A DNA stretch of 64,000 nt from Saccopteryx bilineata (lineage: Eukaryota > Chordata > Mammalia > Chiroptera > Emballonuridae), in assembly GCF_036850765.1 (NCBI RefSeq), contig NC_089501.1:17398997-17462996 (forward strand), read 5' to 3'. The notes beneath the pieces were generated by a model. That model was given only the letters and a program-made list of their open reading frames with translations, searched no databases and was not told where the DNA came from. The translations under genes were made by a program, and so were the position numbers. Numbering within the stretch: the stretch's first letter is position 1; every line of letters begins with the position of its first letter. Below are positions 47,798 through 60,448 of this stretch, piece by piece.

Positions 47798-48150
47798 GCC
47801 TGACCGGGCGGTGGCGCAGTGGATAGAGCGTCAGACTGGGATGCAGAAGGACCCAGGTTCGAGACCCCGAGGTCGCCAGCTTGAGCATGGGCTCATCTGG
47901 TCTGAGCAAAAATTCACCAGCTTGGACCCAAGGTCGCTGGCTCAAGCAAGGGGTTACTCGGTCTGCTGAAGACCCATGGTGAAGGCACATATGAGAGAGC
48001 AATCAATGAACAACTAAGTTGTCGCAATGCGCAACGAAAAACTAACAATTGATGCTTCTCATCTCTCTGTTCCTGTCTGTCTGTCCCTGTCTATCCCTCA
48101 CTCTGACTCTCTGTCTCTGTAAAAAAAAAATTAAATTAAATTAAAAAAAA
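47798..48150 (+). mobile_element. Family B SINE
   Basis: GCCTGACCGGGCGGTGGCGC head, low divergence, A-rich tail with ATTAAATTAA; preceded by AAAGAAAAAGACA, which recurs after the tail. Confidence 0.92.
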
Positions 48151-48170
48151 ATTAAGAAAAAGACACTCCA

Positions 48171-48573
48171 GGCCCTGGCCGGTTGGCTCAGTGGTAGAGC
48201 GTCGGCCTGGCGTGCAGAAGTCCTGGGTTCGATTCCCGGCCAGGGCACACAGGAGAGGCGCCCATCTGCTTCTCCACCCTTCCCCTCTCCTTCCTCTCTG
48301 TCTCTCTCTTCCCCTCCCGCAGCTAAGGCTCCATTGGAGCAAAGATGGCCCAGGCGCTGGGGATGGCTCTGTGGCCTCTGCCTCAGGCGCTAGAGTGGCT
48401 CTGGTCGCAACATAGCGATGCCCAGGATGGGCAGAGCATCGCCCCCTGGTGGGCAGAGCGTTGCCCCTGGTGGGCGTGCCAGGTGGATCCCGGTCGGGCA
48501 TATGCAGGAGTCTGTCTGACTGCCTCTCCCCTTTCCAGCTTCAGAAAAATACAAAAAAAAAAAAAAAAGAAAA
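48171..48573 (+). mobile_element. Family A SINE with internal duplication
   Basis: Full-length A copy with intact boxes; AAGAAAAAGACACTCCA is repeated at 48154-48170 and 48574-48590. Like the 7550 copy it carries two GCAGAGC...GCCCC units. It landed just after the B SINE tail. Confidence 0.93.
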
Positions 48574-48590
48574 AAGAAAAAGACACTCCA

Positions 48591-50316
48591 AACAGAGCCA
48601 GTGTGATAATTTGGGCATCTGAAGAATATGGTTATACAAAATCTATTATAGTTAAATAATATACCACAGTTTCCAATATTGTCTATCAGACATATTGTAC
48701 CTCTTGTGACCAAATCAAATTATATGTACCTTATACCAATGTTCTGGTTATAAAATATGTTATCAATATTAGTGAACAAAAGAGAAAGGGCATATTTAGA
48801 ATATATTTAAAATCATACATGTAATTATTATGTCTCAAATAAAAGTAATGAGGACTATTGATTAGGAGATAATATTAAATATACAGAAGTTTGTTTTAAT
48901 AGGGACATGAGTGTAGAACAGACATAAATATTAGAAAATATTAAATATGTAATTGATTGTAAAATCTACTATTTAGGATGAACAGACATCAAAGGGTAGG
49001 TTAGAAGACTCAGGAGAAACTGGAGGTCAGTCAGACTTGCAGAGATCTTTCAGACACTAAGGTGGGGAAAAGCACAACTGTGGCATAATCTGTGCTTTAA
49101 TGAATAAAAAAGGTAGCTCACGAACACATCTAAAATTCCAAGTAATGGAGTAGAGTGTCTAACTATGTTCTCCCTCTGTGCTGAATAAACATGAAAATAA
49201 AAAAATTAAGTAGAGATCCAGCAAACATGTTCTACTTATTTCTATCTTAAAAAAAAAGGTCTGGGATATAATGGGATGGGGTGGTATGGAGGAGAGATAC
49301 ACACAGACCAAAATAAGGTCATAAAAAGAATGAATCTGACTTACTTACATTTTATTAACTCGAGCCTGTGAGCTCTGGGTCAGATAACCTATTGCTTCCC
49401 CCAGTGACTCATTACAAGTCAGGGCAGGAATATCATGCAGTTGTACATCCACATTATCTCACTTATTTTTATAAACTGAAAACCTAGAAGGAAAACTCCA
49501 GAAATACCAGAATCCCAAGACTCAGAAATTTGGACATTTCCTCTCCTGGTAGCTGTTTAGATGGCCTGGGTTCAATCAATTTGGAAAGGTTACTGTTGAA
49601 TTGTTCCTCCCTTCCTACCATTAGCAGCTGCCAACAGTGGGGAGCAAACTGGAATAAACAAGAAGCTTCTCAATAACTGAATTTCCTTTTGTCTATCTCT
49701 ATTTGGATTTATAGAGTCATAACTTATAGTGAGATTAACTGAATTTATAATTTACAGAGAAATGTATAAAGACATTAAAACTAATTCATTCACTCATTAC
49801 TACAATCATGGAAAACTATTAATGAATGAATGTGGTGTTTACTGCACGTTGCAAAGCCATATGCAGAGCTTGTAAGGAGAAACTGCAGAATAGGTGATGA
49901 TAATCTTAAAATCTTTGGTTCTTGATGGCTGTAGACTGCTCATGTTTAAGATCTGAGTTGAACCAGATTACAGAGCCAGTATGTTCATGTGTATGCAAAT
50001 ACACATAAATATATAAGTAAGCATGCCTGCCTCACAAAAGCAGACATTTGATTAATTTTTAGATATTAAGCTCACTTACAAAAGTAATTCATCTTAGTTT
50101 ACAGATAGGAAACTAGTGTGTGATGAGATAGTACAGCCATTAAAAATTTTATCATAATTTATCTAAATCAGTATTATGTTTACCTGTGTTAATTTAATAA
50201 ATGTTATCTGTCTCCAATGTGTGAAACTTGAAGCACTAAAGATGAGGAGCAAAGAGGTAGGACAGCAAAGTGATACAAAGCATGGATATTGGTATCAGGT
50301 TGTCTGGGATCATTTA
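48591..50316 (-). other. Intron sequence, unassigned
   Basis: Longest repeat-poor stretch of this intron; no splice-bounded frame found. Confidence 0.5.
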
Positions 50317-50502
50317 TTTATTTTTTTTTAATTATTTATTTATTTATTCATTTTAGAGAGGAGAGGGAGAGAGAGAGAGAAGGGGGGGAGGAGCTGGAAG
50401 CATCAACTCCCATATGTGCCTTGACCAGGCAAGCCCAGGGTTTCAAACCGGCAACCTCAGCATTTCCAGGTCAACGCTTTATCCACTGCACCACCACAGG
50501 TC
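50317..50502 (-). mobile_element. Family C SINE, minus, 5' truncated by a few bases
   Basis: Reverse copy ending CCACCACAGGTC, without the final AGGC of the head. Confidence 0.88.
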
Positions 50503-51773
50503 CTTTCTTGACTCTGTCACTGAGAACTGGGTTAGATACTTAAATTTTCCAGGCCTTACTTTCCTTAACCACAAAATGTAGACCATCCTATAAAGTTGCT
50601 GTGAAAAGTAAGAGTCTGGTGTAAGCTATTAGACAATGCTGGGTAGAGAGGTCTAGATCTATTATTGAAAGTAGCTCACAACCTAATAACAGTGGATCCT
50701 GATCAGGATAATGAATGAGATTCCACAAGATTCCAACAGAACATAGTTTCAACAGCAAAGTTCGGCTTGTTTATCCTGTTTCATAGCGATTGATTATAGT
50801 TGAACGGTTAATGTTTCTCCCTATTAAGAGGAAACTCAGAAACTATACATACACTTATTATGTTTAAACTAAACATTATACCAAGCTCCTGCTTCCTCAA
50901 TTTGTTCTGTTCCTTTTGATATGTGTAAAACTCACTGCTAGTCTATTTTAAATATTCTATTATGTAACCAATGATAAATATATATTTATGATACATATTT
51001 TATAAATATCTTATGGTAAAACATGGTTTAATGGCTCACTTTATACTAAATTTGAGACTAATGTTTGATTTCTTTCCATAGATATATATCATATTCTCTA
51101 GAATATTTCTCCAAAAAATATAGTTTTTATTTTACATTTTTAATTTTATATAATACAAATATGAAAAACATAAAGCATGTTTTAAAAAATAGACAATTAT
51201 TTTAAATTATAGCTTTCAATAAATCTAGCTTATATTAAAACCTTCATCTTAGACCTTCTTTTGTACTCAACATAATGTTAATTAAAAAGTGATGGTTTTA
51301 GGAAACAAATGTACTATATTTAAATATGTGAATATAAAATAACTTGTTTACTAGTTTTAAAAATGTGGCTATTTCCTCAAAACAAACTTGCCTTAGAGTC
51401 ACTAAATTTATCTAGCTGGATGTGGCAGAATTTAAAAATATCTGTCAATAAAAAAATTCAATATATTTTCACAAATATAGCCATATGGTATATGCAAGTG
51501 AAAGCTGGTAGAACCAAGCTAACTGTTACCTGGGCAAAGATAAATCAGTGTTTCAGTTTTGTTCACCAAGACCTCTTAGAGAGTTTTCGGAAAAAGCTTA
51601 CTAATCTCAAATTTTAATTTTTGTTCTTCAAGATCACAAGTTTCAAAGAAGTCAATGGACTTCTGAAATTAGTATTATTGTATTCTAGATGCTGGCACTA
51701 ATCTTTAGGAAACATAGCTTTTATTAACATAATTCTCAGACAAAAACCCAGAAAAAGTAAACAACATACTCAC
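50503..51773 (-). other. Intron sequence downstream of the 126-nt exon
   Basis: AT-rich, no repeat recognised. Confidence 0.5.
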
Positions 51774-51899
51774 CAGCTCCACTGACTAGATCAGGTTTGC
51801 TGGTCATCACTTTGCAAAAGTGTCTTCGGCAGTTTTCTATCCACTCAGTTTGTTTACCAGACATCTTGAAGTGTAATAAAATTTTACCAAGATCACTGT
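51774..51899 (-). CDS. Internal coding exon of the same host gene
   Basis: A 126-nt minus-strand exon with acceptor CTTTCTTATTAG and a near-consensus donor GCTG|GTGAGT. It has two leading bases, 41 codons and a trailing G. The peptide begins [20 protein letters not shown] and continues through a Cys/His-bearing stretch ([21 protein letters not shown]). Spacing of the Cys and His residues (CRRHFC) is not a recognised zinc-finger pattern. It is the longest and best supported exon here: open across its length, bounded by good signals, and in phase with 42592. It could be an alpha-helical scaffold segment, but I cannot place it in a family. Confidence 0.75.
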
Positions 51900-52079
51900 C
51901 TAATAAGAAAGATAGCATGTACTATTAGAAGACATGCTAGATACATTGAAAATTAAATATTAATGTTAAGCACGTGAAGCTACAAAATCTTGAAAAAATA
52001 CAGAATATATATGGCTTTCAAAGGAAAACATTTTTTTCTAATTACATCTTATACCATCAATTGCTATTTACCACATTGT

Positions 52080-52289
52080 TTTTTTATAGATTTTATTTAT
52101 TGATTTTACAGAGAGAGGAGAGAGACGGGTGGTGTAGAGGAGCAAAAAGCATCAACTCCTAGTTGCTTCACTTTAGTTGTTCATTGCTTGCTTGTCATAT
52201 GTGCCTTGACCAGGCAAGCCCAGGGCTCTGGACCATCAACCTCAGCATTGCAGGTCAACACTCTACCCACTGTGCCACCACAGGCCAGC
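52080..52289 (-). mobile_element. Family C SINE, minus, variant
   Basis: Reverse C-like copy with an inserted CACTTTAGTTGTTCATTGCTTG block, a feature shared with family B, ending CCACAGGCCAGC. Confidence 0.78.
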
Positions 52290-52325
52290 TCTATTTATAA
52301 CATTTATTAAAAGCTCATAAAAATG

Positions 52326-52690
52326 GGCCTGGGCCGGTTGGCTCAGTGGTAGAGCATCAGTCTGGCCTGCAGAGGTCCCAGGTTCGATTCCCAGCCAGGG
52401 CACACAGGAGAGGCACCCATCTGCTTCTCCACCCCTCCCCTCTCCTTCCTCTCTGTCTCTCTCTTCCCCTCCCAAAACCGAGGCTCCATTGGAGCAAAAG
52501 ATGGCCCAGGCACTGGGGATGGCTCCTTGGCCTCTGCCCCAGGCGCTAGAATGGCTCTGGTCGCGACAGAGCGATGCCCCGGATGGGCAGAGCATTGCCC
52601 CCTGGTGGGCGTGCCGGGTAGATCCTGGTCGGGCGCACGCGGGAGTATGTCTGACTGCCTCCCCATTTCCAGCTTCAGAAAAATACAAAA
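52326..52690 (+). mobile_element. Family A SINE
   Basis: Head GGCCTGGGCCGGTTGGCTC, standard body, single internal unit, A-rich tail. Confidence 0.92.
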
Positions 52691-52810
52691 AAGGAAAAAA
52701 GAAAAATTTTTCTACCTTCTACTTTAATCTCATTCCCATAAGATTCTGTATTAGAAAACATTTACAAATAATTAAGTAAAAGAGGGCTTAGATGTCATCA
52801 AAAAAGGACA

Positions 52811-52888
52811 TACACACACACACACACATAAAGAGATATATATATAGATATATAGATATATATAGATATATATAGATATATATATATG
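52811..52888. repeat. (AC)n and (TA)n(GATATA)n compound repeat
   Basis: ACAC run followed by TATATAGATATA units. Confidence 0.9.
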
Positions 52889-53261
52889 TTATCCCACACA
52901 CAGTGTAAGTAAAAAAATCGAGAGGGAGAAAAAGAAGCAAAGATGTTCTCTTATTTTCTAGGTAGTCATATGAATTCATGCCACTCTCCTTAAAGGACAT
53001 TTGAGCAGGGGTGAGGAGGGGAGTGAGTAGTGAACAAGAACCTTCTGAAAAAATAGGGTCAAAGCTTGTTTCTGCCCAAAAATGTGTTCTGTGAATTCCA
53101 GTATTACAAAATACATCTACTTAAAGTATACCTTGAGCTGAAGATATACAAGAAAATTACCATTACAAGTGGTCAACTTAATACTAGAGAGAATTTCAAT
53201 CAACTCTACCTTTTCTTACAATGAATAAAATTATATATATATATTTTAAAAAGTTCTCATA

Positions 53262-53670
53262 GCCTGACCAGGTGGTGGTGCAGCAGATAGAACTTCAACC
53301 TGGGACACTGAAGACCCAAGTTCAAAGCCCTGAGGTCAATGGCTTGAATGTGGGCTTATTTGGCTTGAGTGCAGGCTCACCAGATTGAGTGTGGGGTTGC
53401 TGGCTTGAGCATGGGATCATAGTCATGACCCTATGGTCACTGACTTGAGCCCACAGGTCACTAGCTTGAAGCCCAAAGTCACTGGCTTGAGCCTAAAGTC
53501 ATTGGCTTGAGAAAGGGTTTATTGGCTCAGCTGGAGTCCCCTGGTCAAGGCACATATGAGAAAGTAATCAATGAACAACTGAGGAGCCACAAGAAGTTGA
53601 TGCTTCTCATCTCTTTCCCTTTTTGTCTGTCTGTCCCTACTTGTCTGTCCCTCACTCTCTCTCTTTAAAA
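53262..53670 (+). mobile_element. Family B SINE with expanded internal repeats
   Basis: B head (CCTGACCAGGTGGTGGTGC), then at least seven diverged units like GGTCACTGGCTTGAGC (53330-53520), then the usual end. AAAAAGTTCTCATA/AAAAAGTTCTTATA flank it. Confidence 0.85.
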
Positions 53671-55014
53671 ACAAAAAAGTTCTTATACTTACAAGTTTAA
53701 AAATTAGTCTTTCATATACAACAACGATTTTAGTTTTCTATCCTATCTTTGTAAAACTATATTGAATAAGTACATACAGAGCTTCTCCTATGTGGCCAAA
53801 ATAGTCAAGACAGACAAGGTCAGCTGTCCTCATGAGACTTACCTGACATGAAGCATATGTGTGTGTGCATATATGTGTTTATGCATGCATGTATATACAC
53901 ATATATATACATAGATAATACACATAGTGTAATTAAGATATATATATATCATTCCTACAATCTAAATTGGTTTTACTTAATCCTAAAAACGCAGTTAAGT
54001 ATTCTCACATAGTCCTCATGATTATCATATATAAAATTATGTGATTAAACATACAAATCATAATTTATAAGATATTTCCTTATTTGACAATTAGGTCACC
54101 AAAAAAGCATTCTCATATCAAAGCTATTTTGTATAAACACATGACTATATAAATAAATATAACAAATATATGCATACTTTCACTAATATACACATAAACC
54201 AGAAAATATTGTTTTGTTGAAAGTATAATTCTGATATTTAGTACTAATCTAATATATTCTCTTTGAATATCAAGACCAGAATGATCCTGTAACTTTTCAT
54301 AAATAGCTTAAACAGAAGCAATAACTACAGAAAAAGTAAATGTATTGAATCAAACAAGAAAAGTTTCCTTTTAATAAAAATTCTCAAACCCTTTAATCTA
54401 AATTCAAAAAAAATCAAAGCTTATAAGTTTGTTGAAAATTATTAATAACAAAGTTTTAATATTAAATGTATCTTGATATAAATTAGGTAAAAGACAATAT
54501 AATTGCTTACAATGGAATCTTTATAGTTTCCATTTACATATGTACATTACTTATTTCCCAAGAACAAACTACCTAGAGCCTAATTAGAATCACTACTAGC
54601 ATATTATTGAAGAGACAATTTCAATTTGCTTGTTTTTCATCTTTATTTCTCTCTGTGTCATCTTTTCTGAACCTGTCTTTTATAACTGTTACCATCTCCT
54701 TCAAATAAAGGATGTCCACATAGCTTATTCATAAATTACCTGCTATTTAAAACCCATGATATCCTTCCCCTCTTCCCTCCTGCTCTACACCTCCTCTTGC
54801 TATCCTCTCTCCTTTCATGTTTGCTATTTTGTTTTGCTTTTATCATCACATCATCCTAAGGAAAAGAGCACAAGGTACTATGATTATAAACAGTACCAAC
54901 AAGCAGTATCAGTTGGTGGAAGGGTTGGAGAGCCCAGTTTAGATACCAGAAAACTGGATTTGAGGCAATAAAGAACTGATGAACTATAGAGAGAGTGATT
55001 TTAAAATTCTTATG
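53671..55014 (-). other. Intron sequence, unassigned
   Basis: Low-complexity TATATA/CATATA runs at 53860-53950; nothing else supported. Confidence 0.5.
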
Positions 55015-55347
55015 GAGGCTCTGGCTGGTGGCTCTGTGGATAGAACATCAGCCTGGCATACAGACATCCCAGATTCAATCACCAGACAGAGCACACATGA
55101 GAAGCGACCATCTTCTTCTCTCCCCCGACTTCTCCTTCTTCTCTCCCTCTTTCTCTCTCACAGCCAGTGCCTTGATTGGTTCGAGCATGGCCCTGGGAGC
55201 TGAGGATGGCTACATTGGAGAGCATCAGCCTCCGGCACTAAAAATAGCTCTATACTCAAGCATCATCCCTAGATGGGGTTGCCAGATGGATTAAGGTCAG
55301 GGTGCATGCAGACGTCTGCCTATCTCCCCTCCTCTCAATTAAAAAAA
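55015..55347 (+). mobile_element. Old diverged family A SINE
   Basis: Landmarks of family A in order (GGCTCTGTGGATAGAACATCAGCCTGGC, GAGAAGCGACCATC, GCTGAGGATGGC) but with heavy substitution and shortening. Confidence 0.75.
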
Positions 55348-55944
55348 GACTCTTAGACAAGTGAATTATTTATATACTTCTAGTTATGGTTTCCCCCAAA
55401 TGTATGTGGAAGTATGAGCTTTTCAATTTGCATTCCTCACAGTTAAAAATATTTAGTGATTTGACATAATGTTGTTGAAAAACATATATATCTATGATAT
55501 TATATTTGAGGGAACAAAATTCCCTTATTTCCCCCTCCAAATTTGGGGCCAACTGAGATAGTAGATATTTGAAGTTCAAAATATCAATGTTAGTATGGAG
55601 ACAGCTAAATAAGGCATCATTATTGGATATGTTGTCATGTGCACTAATAATGTCTCCCCTGAACTGAACAAACCGACTCAATCACAGACCAAGACACAAC
55701 TAAAGACCTCACCTGACTGCTCTTGTTACAAAAAGTGTAAATATAACCTAAAAATAGACTAACTTGAAAGTATAGTATAACCCACAAATAGGCTAACCTA
55801 AGATTTTTCCATTCCTTCTCCCAAGTCCTAACTTTCTGTAGAATAAATGAGAAAGTCCAGAGAGAGGCCCATGATGTTACCTCCAGCAATGGCTCAATGT
55901 GGAAATAAGGCAAGGGGAAATGGAACCACAGAAATGGTATCTTA

Positions 55945-56150
55945 GACCCGACTTGTGGTGGCACCATGGATAAAGTTCAACTTGGAATACTGAGGTTGCT
56001 GGTTCAAAACCCTGGGCTTGCCCAGTCAAGACATATATAGGAAGCAACTACTATGTGTTGATGCTTCCTGCTTCTCCCCCCTCTATTTCTCTCTCTCTCC
56101 CTCCCTCTCTCCTCTCTCTAAATCAATAAGTGAAAATAAAATCTTTTTAA
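55945..56150 (+). mobile_element. Family C SINE, diverged
   Basis: GACCCGACTTGTGGTGGCACC head; AAATGGTATCTT repeats at about 55932 and 56152. Confidence 0.85.
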
Positions 56151-56245
56151 AAATGGTATCTTGGAATGGTAACTCTAGTGATTATGTTAGTAGAACAAAT
56201 ATGAATGATGCATAGCATTTGATGTTTCCCAAAATTTCTGTTTGT

Positions 56246-56333
56246 TACTGTATGAGCCCTGACTGGGGTTTGAACTGGCAACCTCTGCACTTCAGGATGA
56301 TACTCTAACCAACAAAGCTATTGGGTCAGGGCT
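56246..56333 (-). mobile_element. 88-bp tRNA-head-only retrosequence, minus
   Basis: Minus strand begins GAGCCCTGACC, shows A-box-like TTGTTGGTTAGAG and B-box-like GTTCAAACCCC, and ends GGGCTC plus a short ATACAGTA tail. A perfect 17-bp duplication CCAAAATTTCTGTTTGT lies at 56229-56245 and 56334-56350. It has no SINE body and no poly(A). Confidence 0.82.
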
Positions 56334-56359
56334 CCAAAATTTCTGTTTGTAATCACACA

Positions 56360-57960
56360 AAAAATTAAAAATCAGCTTTGTTCCTGGTCATGGTGAAGAA
56401 ACTGAGAATAAACTTGTCTTCCTGCTATCCAATGAAAAAACTGGATAAAATATATCAAAAGACTGTTTTCAGACACAAGCCAATAGGCAGTGTAACACTG
56501 TCATACATGAGAAAATGGAAACCGATGAGGTGAGCTTTACAGTTAATCTTGTCTTCTTCTTCAAGGCATTTTTAAAATTACCACGCAGAAAGAGAGATCC
56601 CACAGATCTTGCTGAATTGAAGAGAGGAAAGTTAAACTGCAGCGAGACTAAGGAGGCTAAAATTTGTGGATCATTGTACTAGAGAGGAAGACCAGAGAAA
56701 GAACTTCAGAAACCTAAGTCATTGTCAAGTTGATTACACAATTATCAGCTGTGTAGGTAAGGAGTGAAACACCACAGGATGGGAAAAGAACAGCTGGGAG
56801 TTGTGGAATGGACAATTTTCAGAGTATATACAGAGGTCTAAGAAATGTCCAAATTCCAATCAGAGTGAAGAATTCTCCTGACTGCCCAAGTATTCCACAG
56901 AGGTGCCAAAATAGTCGCACCTCAGCAAAAGAACTAAGCCATAAAGAAAGGCAACTCTACACTCACCCTAACAACAACAAAAGCCTTGAAAGATCAAACT
57001 GACCCATGAGTAACTTAACTGCATATCAAAAAATGCCCATTACTCTTCAAAGAAAGACAGCAAAATCCAGCACTCAACTACGTAAAATTAATAATACCCA
57101 ATATTTAATTTAAAATTTGCTAACATGAGAAAAGAAAAAGTGTGATTCAGAACCAGTAGACAAATGATTTAATATAAATACCCAGAAAAGACTAAAGTGA
57201 TAGAATTAATTAACAAAGATTATAAAGCAGCTATTTTTAAGGATTTAAAGAATATATAAACAAAAAGTAGATGAGTGATTTAACTGAGGAATTGCACTCA
57301 GTTAAAAAACAGCAACAACAACAAGCAATGGTATATATAACAAACAGGATGAATCCCAAAACCATTCTACTGAGAGAAGAAACCAGATGCAAAGAAAGAA
57401 TACTATATGATTCTATTTGCTTGAAATGTTAAAATAAGAAAAACTAATCTATAGCAGCGGTTCTCAAATGGACTAAGTTTTGTTCCCCAGGAAATGTATC
57501 AGCAATGTCTAGAGACGTTTCTGATCATCACAACTGGGCATGGGTAGTACAGTGAGAGTCTTACTGGCATCCAGTGGGTAGAGGCCAGCCATGCTGCTAA
57601 AACCCCTGCAATGCACAGGACAGCACACTCTGGCAACAAGCTATTACCCAACCCCAAAACAGCACTGAGGCTGAAAAATCCACATCTGCAGTAATGCAAA
57701 AATTACAGTGATCACCTGCAGCTGAGGGTAAAGGTAAGTTGACTGTAAGGGACAAAGGTAACTTTTGTGGGGGTCATAAAAATATTCTGTATCTTAATTA
57801 TGGTGGTGGTTATGTGGGCACACATAGCTGTAAAATTCAACCTGTATTTTTTTAAATTAATACATTTTGTTGTAGATACAAATCGATTATATATAGAAAT
57901 GTGTACATTAAATATATGTTATATAACTGAAAGTAACCTAAGTGACTAAAATCATCTAAG
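56360..57960 (+). mobile_element. Old L1/HAL1-type element with a nested MER5A
   Basis: Left part has 5' region/ORF1-like landmarks (GAAAAAGTGTGATTCAGAACC, GATAGAATTAATTAACAAAG, ATTATAAAGCAGCTA). Right part has an old L1 3' end (GTATCTTAATTATGGTGGTGG, TGTAAAATTCAACC). The middle is missing. Confidence 0.6.
57455..57683 (+). mobile_element. MER5A (hAT-Charlie non-autonomous element)
   Basis: CAGCGGTTCTCAAA start, internal GGTAGAGGCCAGCCATGCTGC and AATGCACAGGACAGC are characteristic of MER5A. Imperfect 8-bp flanks ATCTATAG/ATCTGCAG (57447-57454, 57684-57691). Confidence 0.9.
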
Positions 57961-59630
57961 CTTAGTCGTGTTATTAAAATGAGCAGTTATAGTTCATATA
58001 AAGTCCATACCAGAACTCATTAAACTTTAATTAAAAATATATGCATGTATAAGTAATAAGTCACTTGAAAGAATTTTAATTGCTATATTATAGTAAAGTG
58101 CTTCAAAGTACACATTTTGAAATATTCATTAATATAATATTCTGGCTGCTTTCTGGGTATAATCCAGTTTCCTCTAATGATACAAATATTCACTTTTTAG
58201 GGTTAAATGAGAAAACAATGTATGTATCTCACCAGGAAGAGCCTAAATTGATATTCTTTATATTGACTGAATAATCCCTTCCTTAACTCACACTTTATTT
58301 TTTATAGCAACTATTTGTACATACTTCTAACCATACGGTATTGCTTTTAGAGACAGTACAGTATAATAAGTTAGGTTTCAGTGGATCAATTATATGTCTA
58401 TATAAATGATAAAGTCACAATGAAAAATTGCTGTTTTATTTTCCCAAGAAAGATTTGGTGTATCTAGGGAGACAGAGAGGGGTGTGCTCTTCTTCTCTAT
58501 GTTTCTTCAGATCACTGTGATTTAAGAACTATGAAAAATTGGTAAAGAAAGTAAAACACATATTTTAAACTCATTCCTTACTACCACCATGAAAAATAGA
58601 ATAGGGGAAAAAAAGGAAACATCAAGTTTTGTGTTTATAAAACTTACCAATCATAGCTGATAGTGTTTCATATTTAAATTCTGAAATTCTTTGTTATGGT
58701 AAGCACTATAATCTTTTCATACTATATAATTTTGTTTCTCAAAGATTATTATACAGCAAATTATATCAATTATAAGGTTATTTTAGATAATGTAAAAAAA
58801 CCTCAATTTCAAGGGGAGAAAAAATGTAAACTCAATATAAATTCAAATAAAATCTATTTACTCAGAAAACTTTTGGTACTTCTTTCCTAGGATGTCAGTC
58901 AGTAATTTTCAATGTCTACTTTATGTATAACTTAAAAAGAAATGCTCCAGAAGAAATAAAATAAATGGAATATTTCATCAACTAACTAGCACCAAACTCC
59001 AAAGCTGCATTTAGATGGTCACCTTCTATTATCCTGCAGCTTGTTTGTGGAATATCTGCTTTCTATTTGTGTTTCTGCTTATCTTCTCCTCTTCTTCCAT
59101 GCAAGTTAACAGTCATTTCAGCTTACTCTTATTATAATAAAGAATATTAGACTGCAGAGTGGTTGATAGTCTATGTATTCAAGAAGCAATTGCAAAGATG
59201 CTTATATTCACTATATTATAAAAGTTCTCTGTACCTCTCTAAATTTGGGAATATCCACTATCTTACACATCTTTATTTTGTATGAAAAGTTGTGGGTTCT
59301 TAACACATGAAATCTTATTTTATACAGATATTCTCATTTTGGAATTATCGCTTTTACTTTTCTTTAATATGTGATAATTAAGCATTCAGTATAGGAGAAA
59401 TCAGTGAAAAGTCTTCAAAAACTGAGTAATTACTTTTCCCTTACCACCTGCATCTAAACTAGCAGGTGATCTATTTCCCAATTAACATAAATGTTTGTTT
59501 CAAACATGAAAGTAAAAAGTACAGAGAAATAAAATGTTTTACTATTTGAAAGAAAATACTTATTTTGATTTTAAAGTATCTCAGCAGCTGCAGTTAAAGA
59601 TTTTCTACATCATAAAGAAAGCATAGCCTG
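57961..59630 (-). other. Intron sequence around the candidate microexon
   Basis: No repeat recognised. A second possible tiny exon at 59470-59445 is discussed in the findings. Confidence 0.45.
58648..58680 (-). CDS. Candidate 33-nt microexon of the same host gene
   Basis: Minus-strand reading AA, ten codons (FKYETLSAMI) and G, followed by a perfect donor GTAAGT. The trailing G joins AC at 51899 to give Asp, so phase agrees with the next exon. The acceptor is either TTTCAG (exon start 58680) or, less likely, CAAAG (start 58688); both have poor pyrimidine tracts and an in-frame TAA lies just upstream. A small exon is therefore plausible but not proven. Confidence 0.45.
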
Positions 59631-59960
59631 ACCAGGTGGTGGCGCAGTGGATAGAGCGTCGGACTGGGATGCAAAGGACCCGGGCTCGAGACCCCGAGGT
59701 CGCCAGCTTGAGCGCGGGCTCATCTGGTTGGAGCAAAAGCCCACCAGCTTGAACCCAAGGTCACTGGCTCCAACAAGGGGCTACTCGGTCTGCTGAAGGC
59801 CCATGGTTAAGGCACATATGAGAAAGCAATCAATGAACAACTAAGGTGTTGCAACACGCAGTGAAAAACTAATGATTGATGCTTCTCATCTCTCTTCATC
59901 CCTGTCTATCCCTCTCTCTGACTCACTCTCTGTCTCTGTAATAAATAAATAAATTTTAAA
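59631..59960 (+). mobile_element. Family B SINE
   Basis: GCCTGACCAGGTGGTGGCGC head, young-looking; AAAGAAAGCATA repeated before the head and after the tail. Confidence 0.92.
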
Positions 59961-60448
59961 AAAAAAGAAAGCATAATTTCATACTCCTAATTTCCTTAAT
60001 TAACAAGATGATGTCAAACAAGTCATTTACCTTTATCTTTAAAAAGAATAAGTCTTAATTCCAAGGTTAGTAATAATAAGGAAAGTGAGAAAATGTCTGA
60101 CTCAACTTAGAGGCCTAAAAAGTATTTGATAAAAGGGAGAATTCATTACTGAAAATATTTATAGACTGACTATATGTGAGAGACAATACAAAAAGGCTTT
60201 TAAAGTCAGAACAAACAACATTATCATCAAATTATATTGCTCTTTATATAGTGCCACACTATTTTTCAAAGCACTTTTCATGGCTTTTCCTCTGGTAGTC
60301 TATTTTTAGTTGACTGAAGAAATGGTAATCCTAGTTCTTACATAATTAATCAGACTGGCAATGAAGGCAGTCCAGTCTACTCATTTGTTAATTGGGAAAT
60401 TTTCATTCTTTCTCATAATTTCTTTAATACACACATGGTTCTTTTTAA

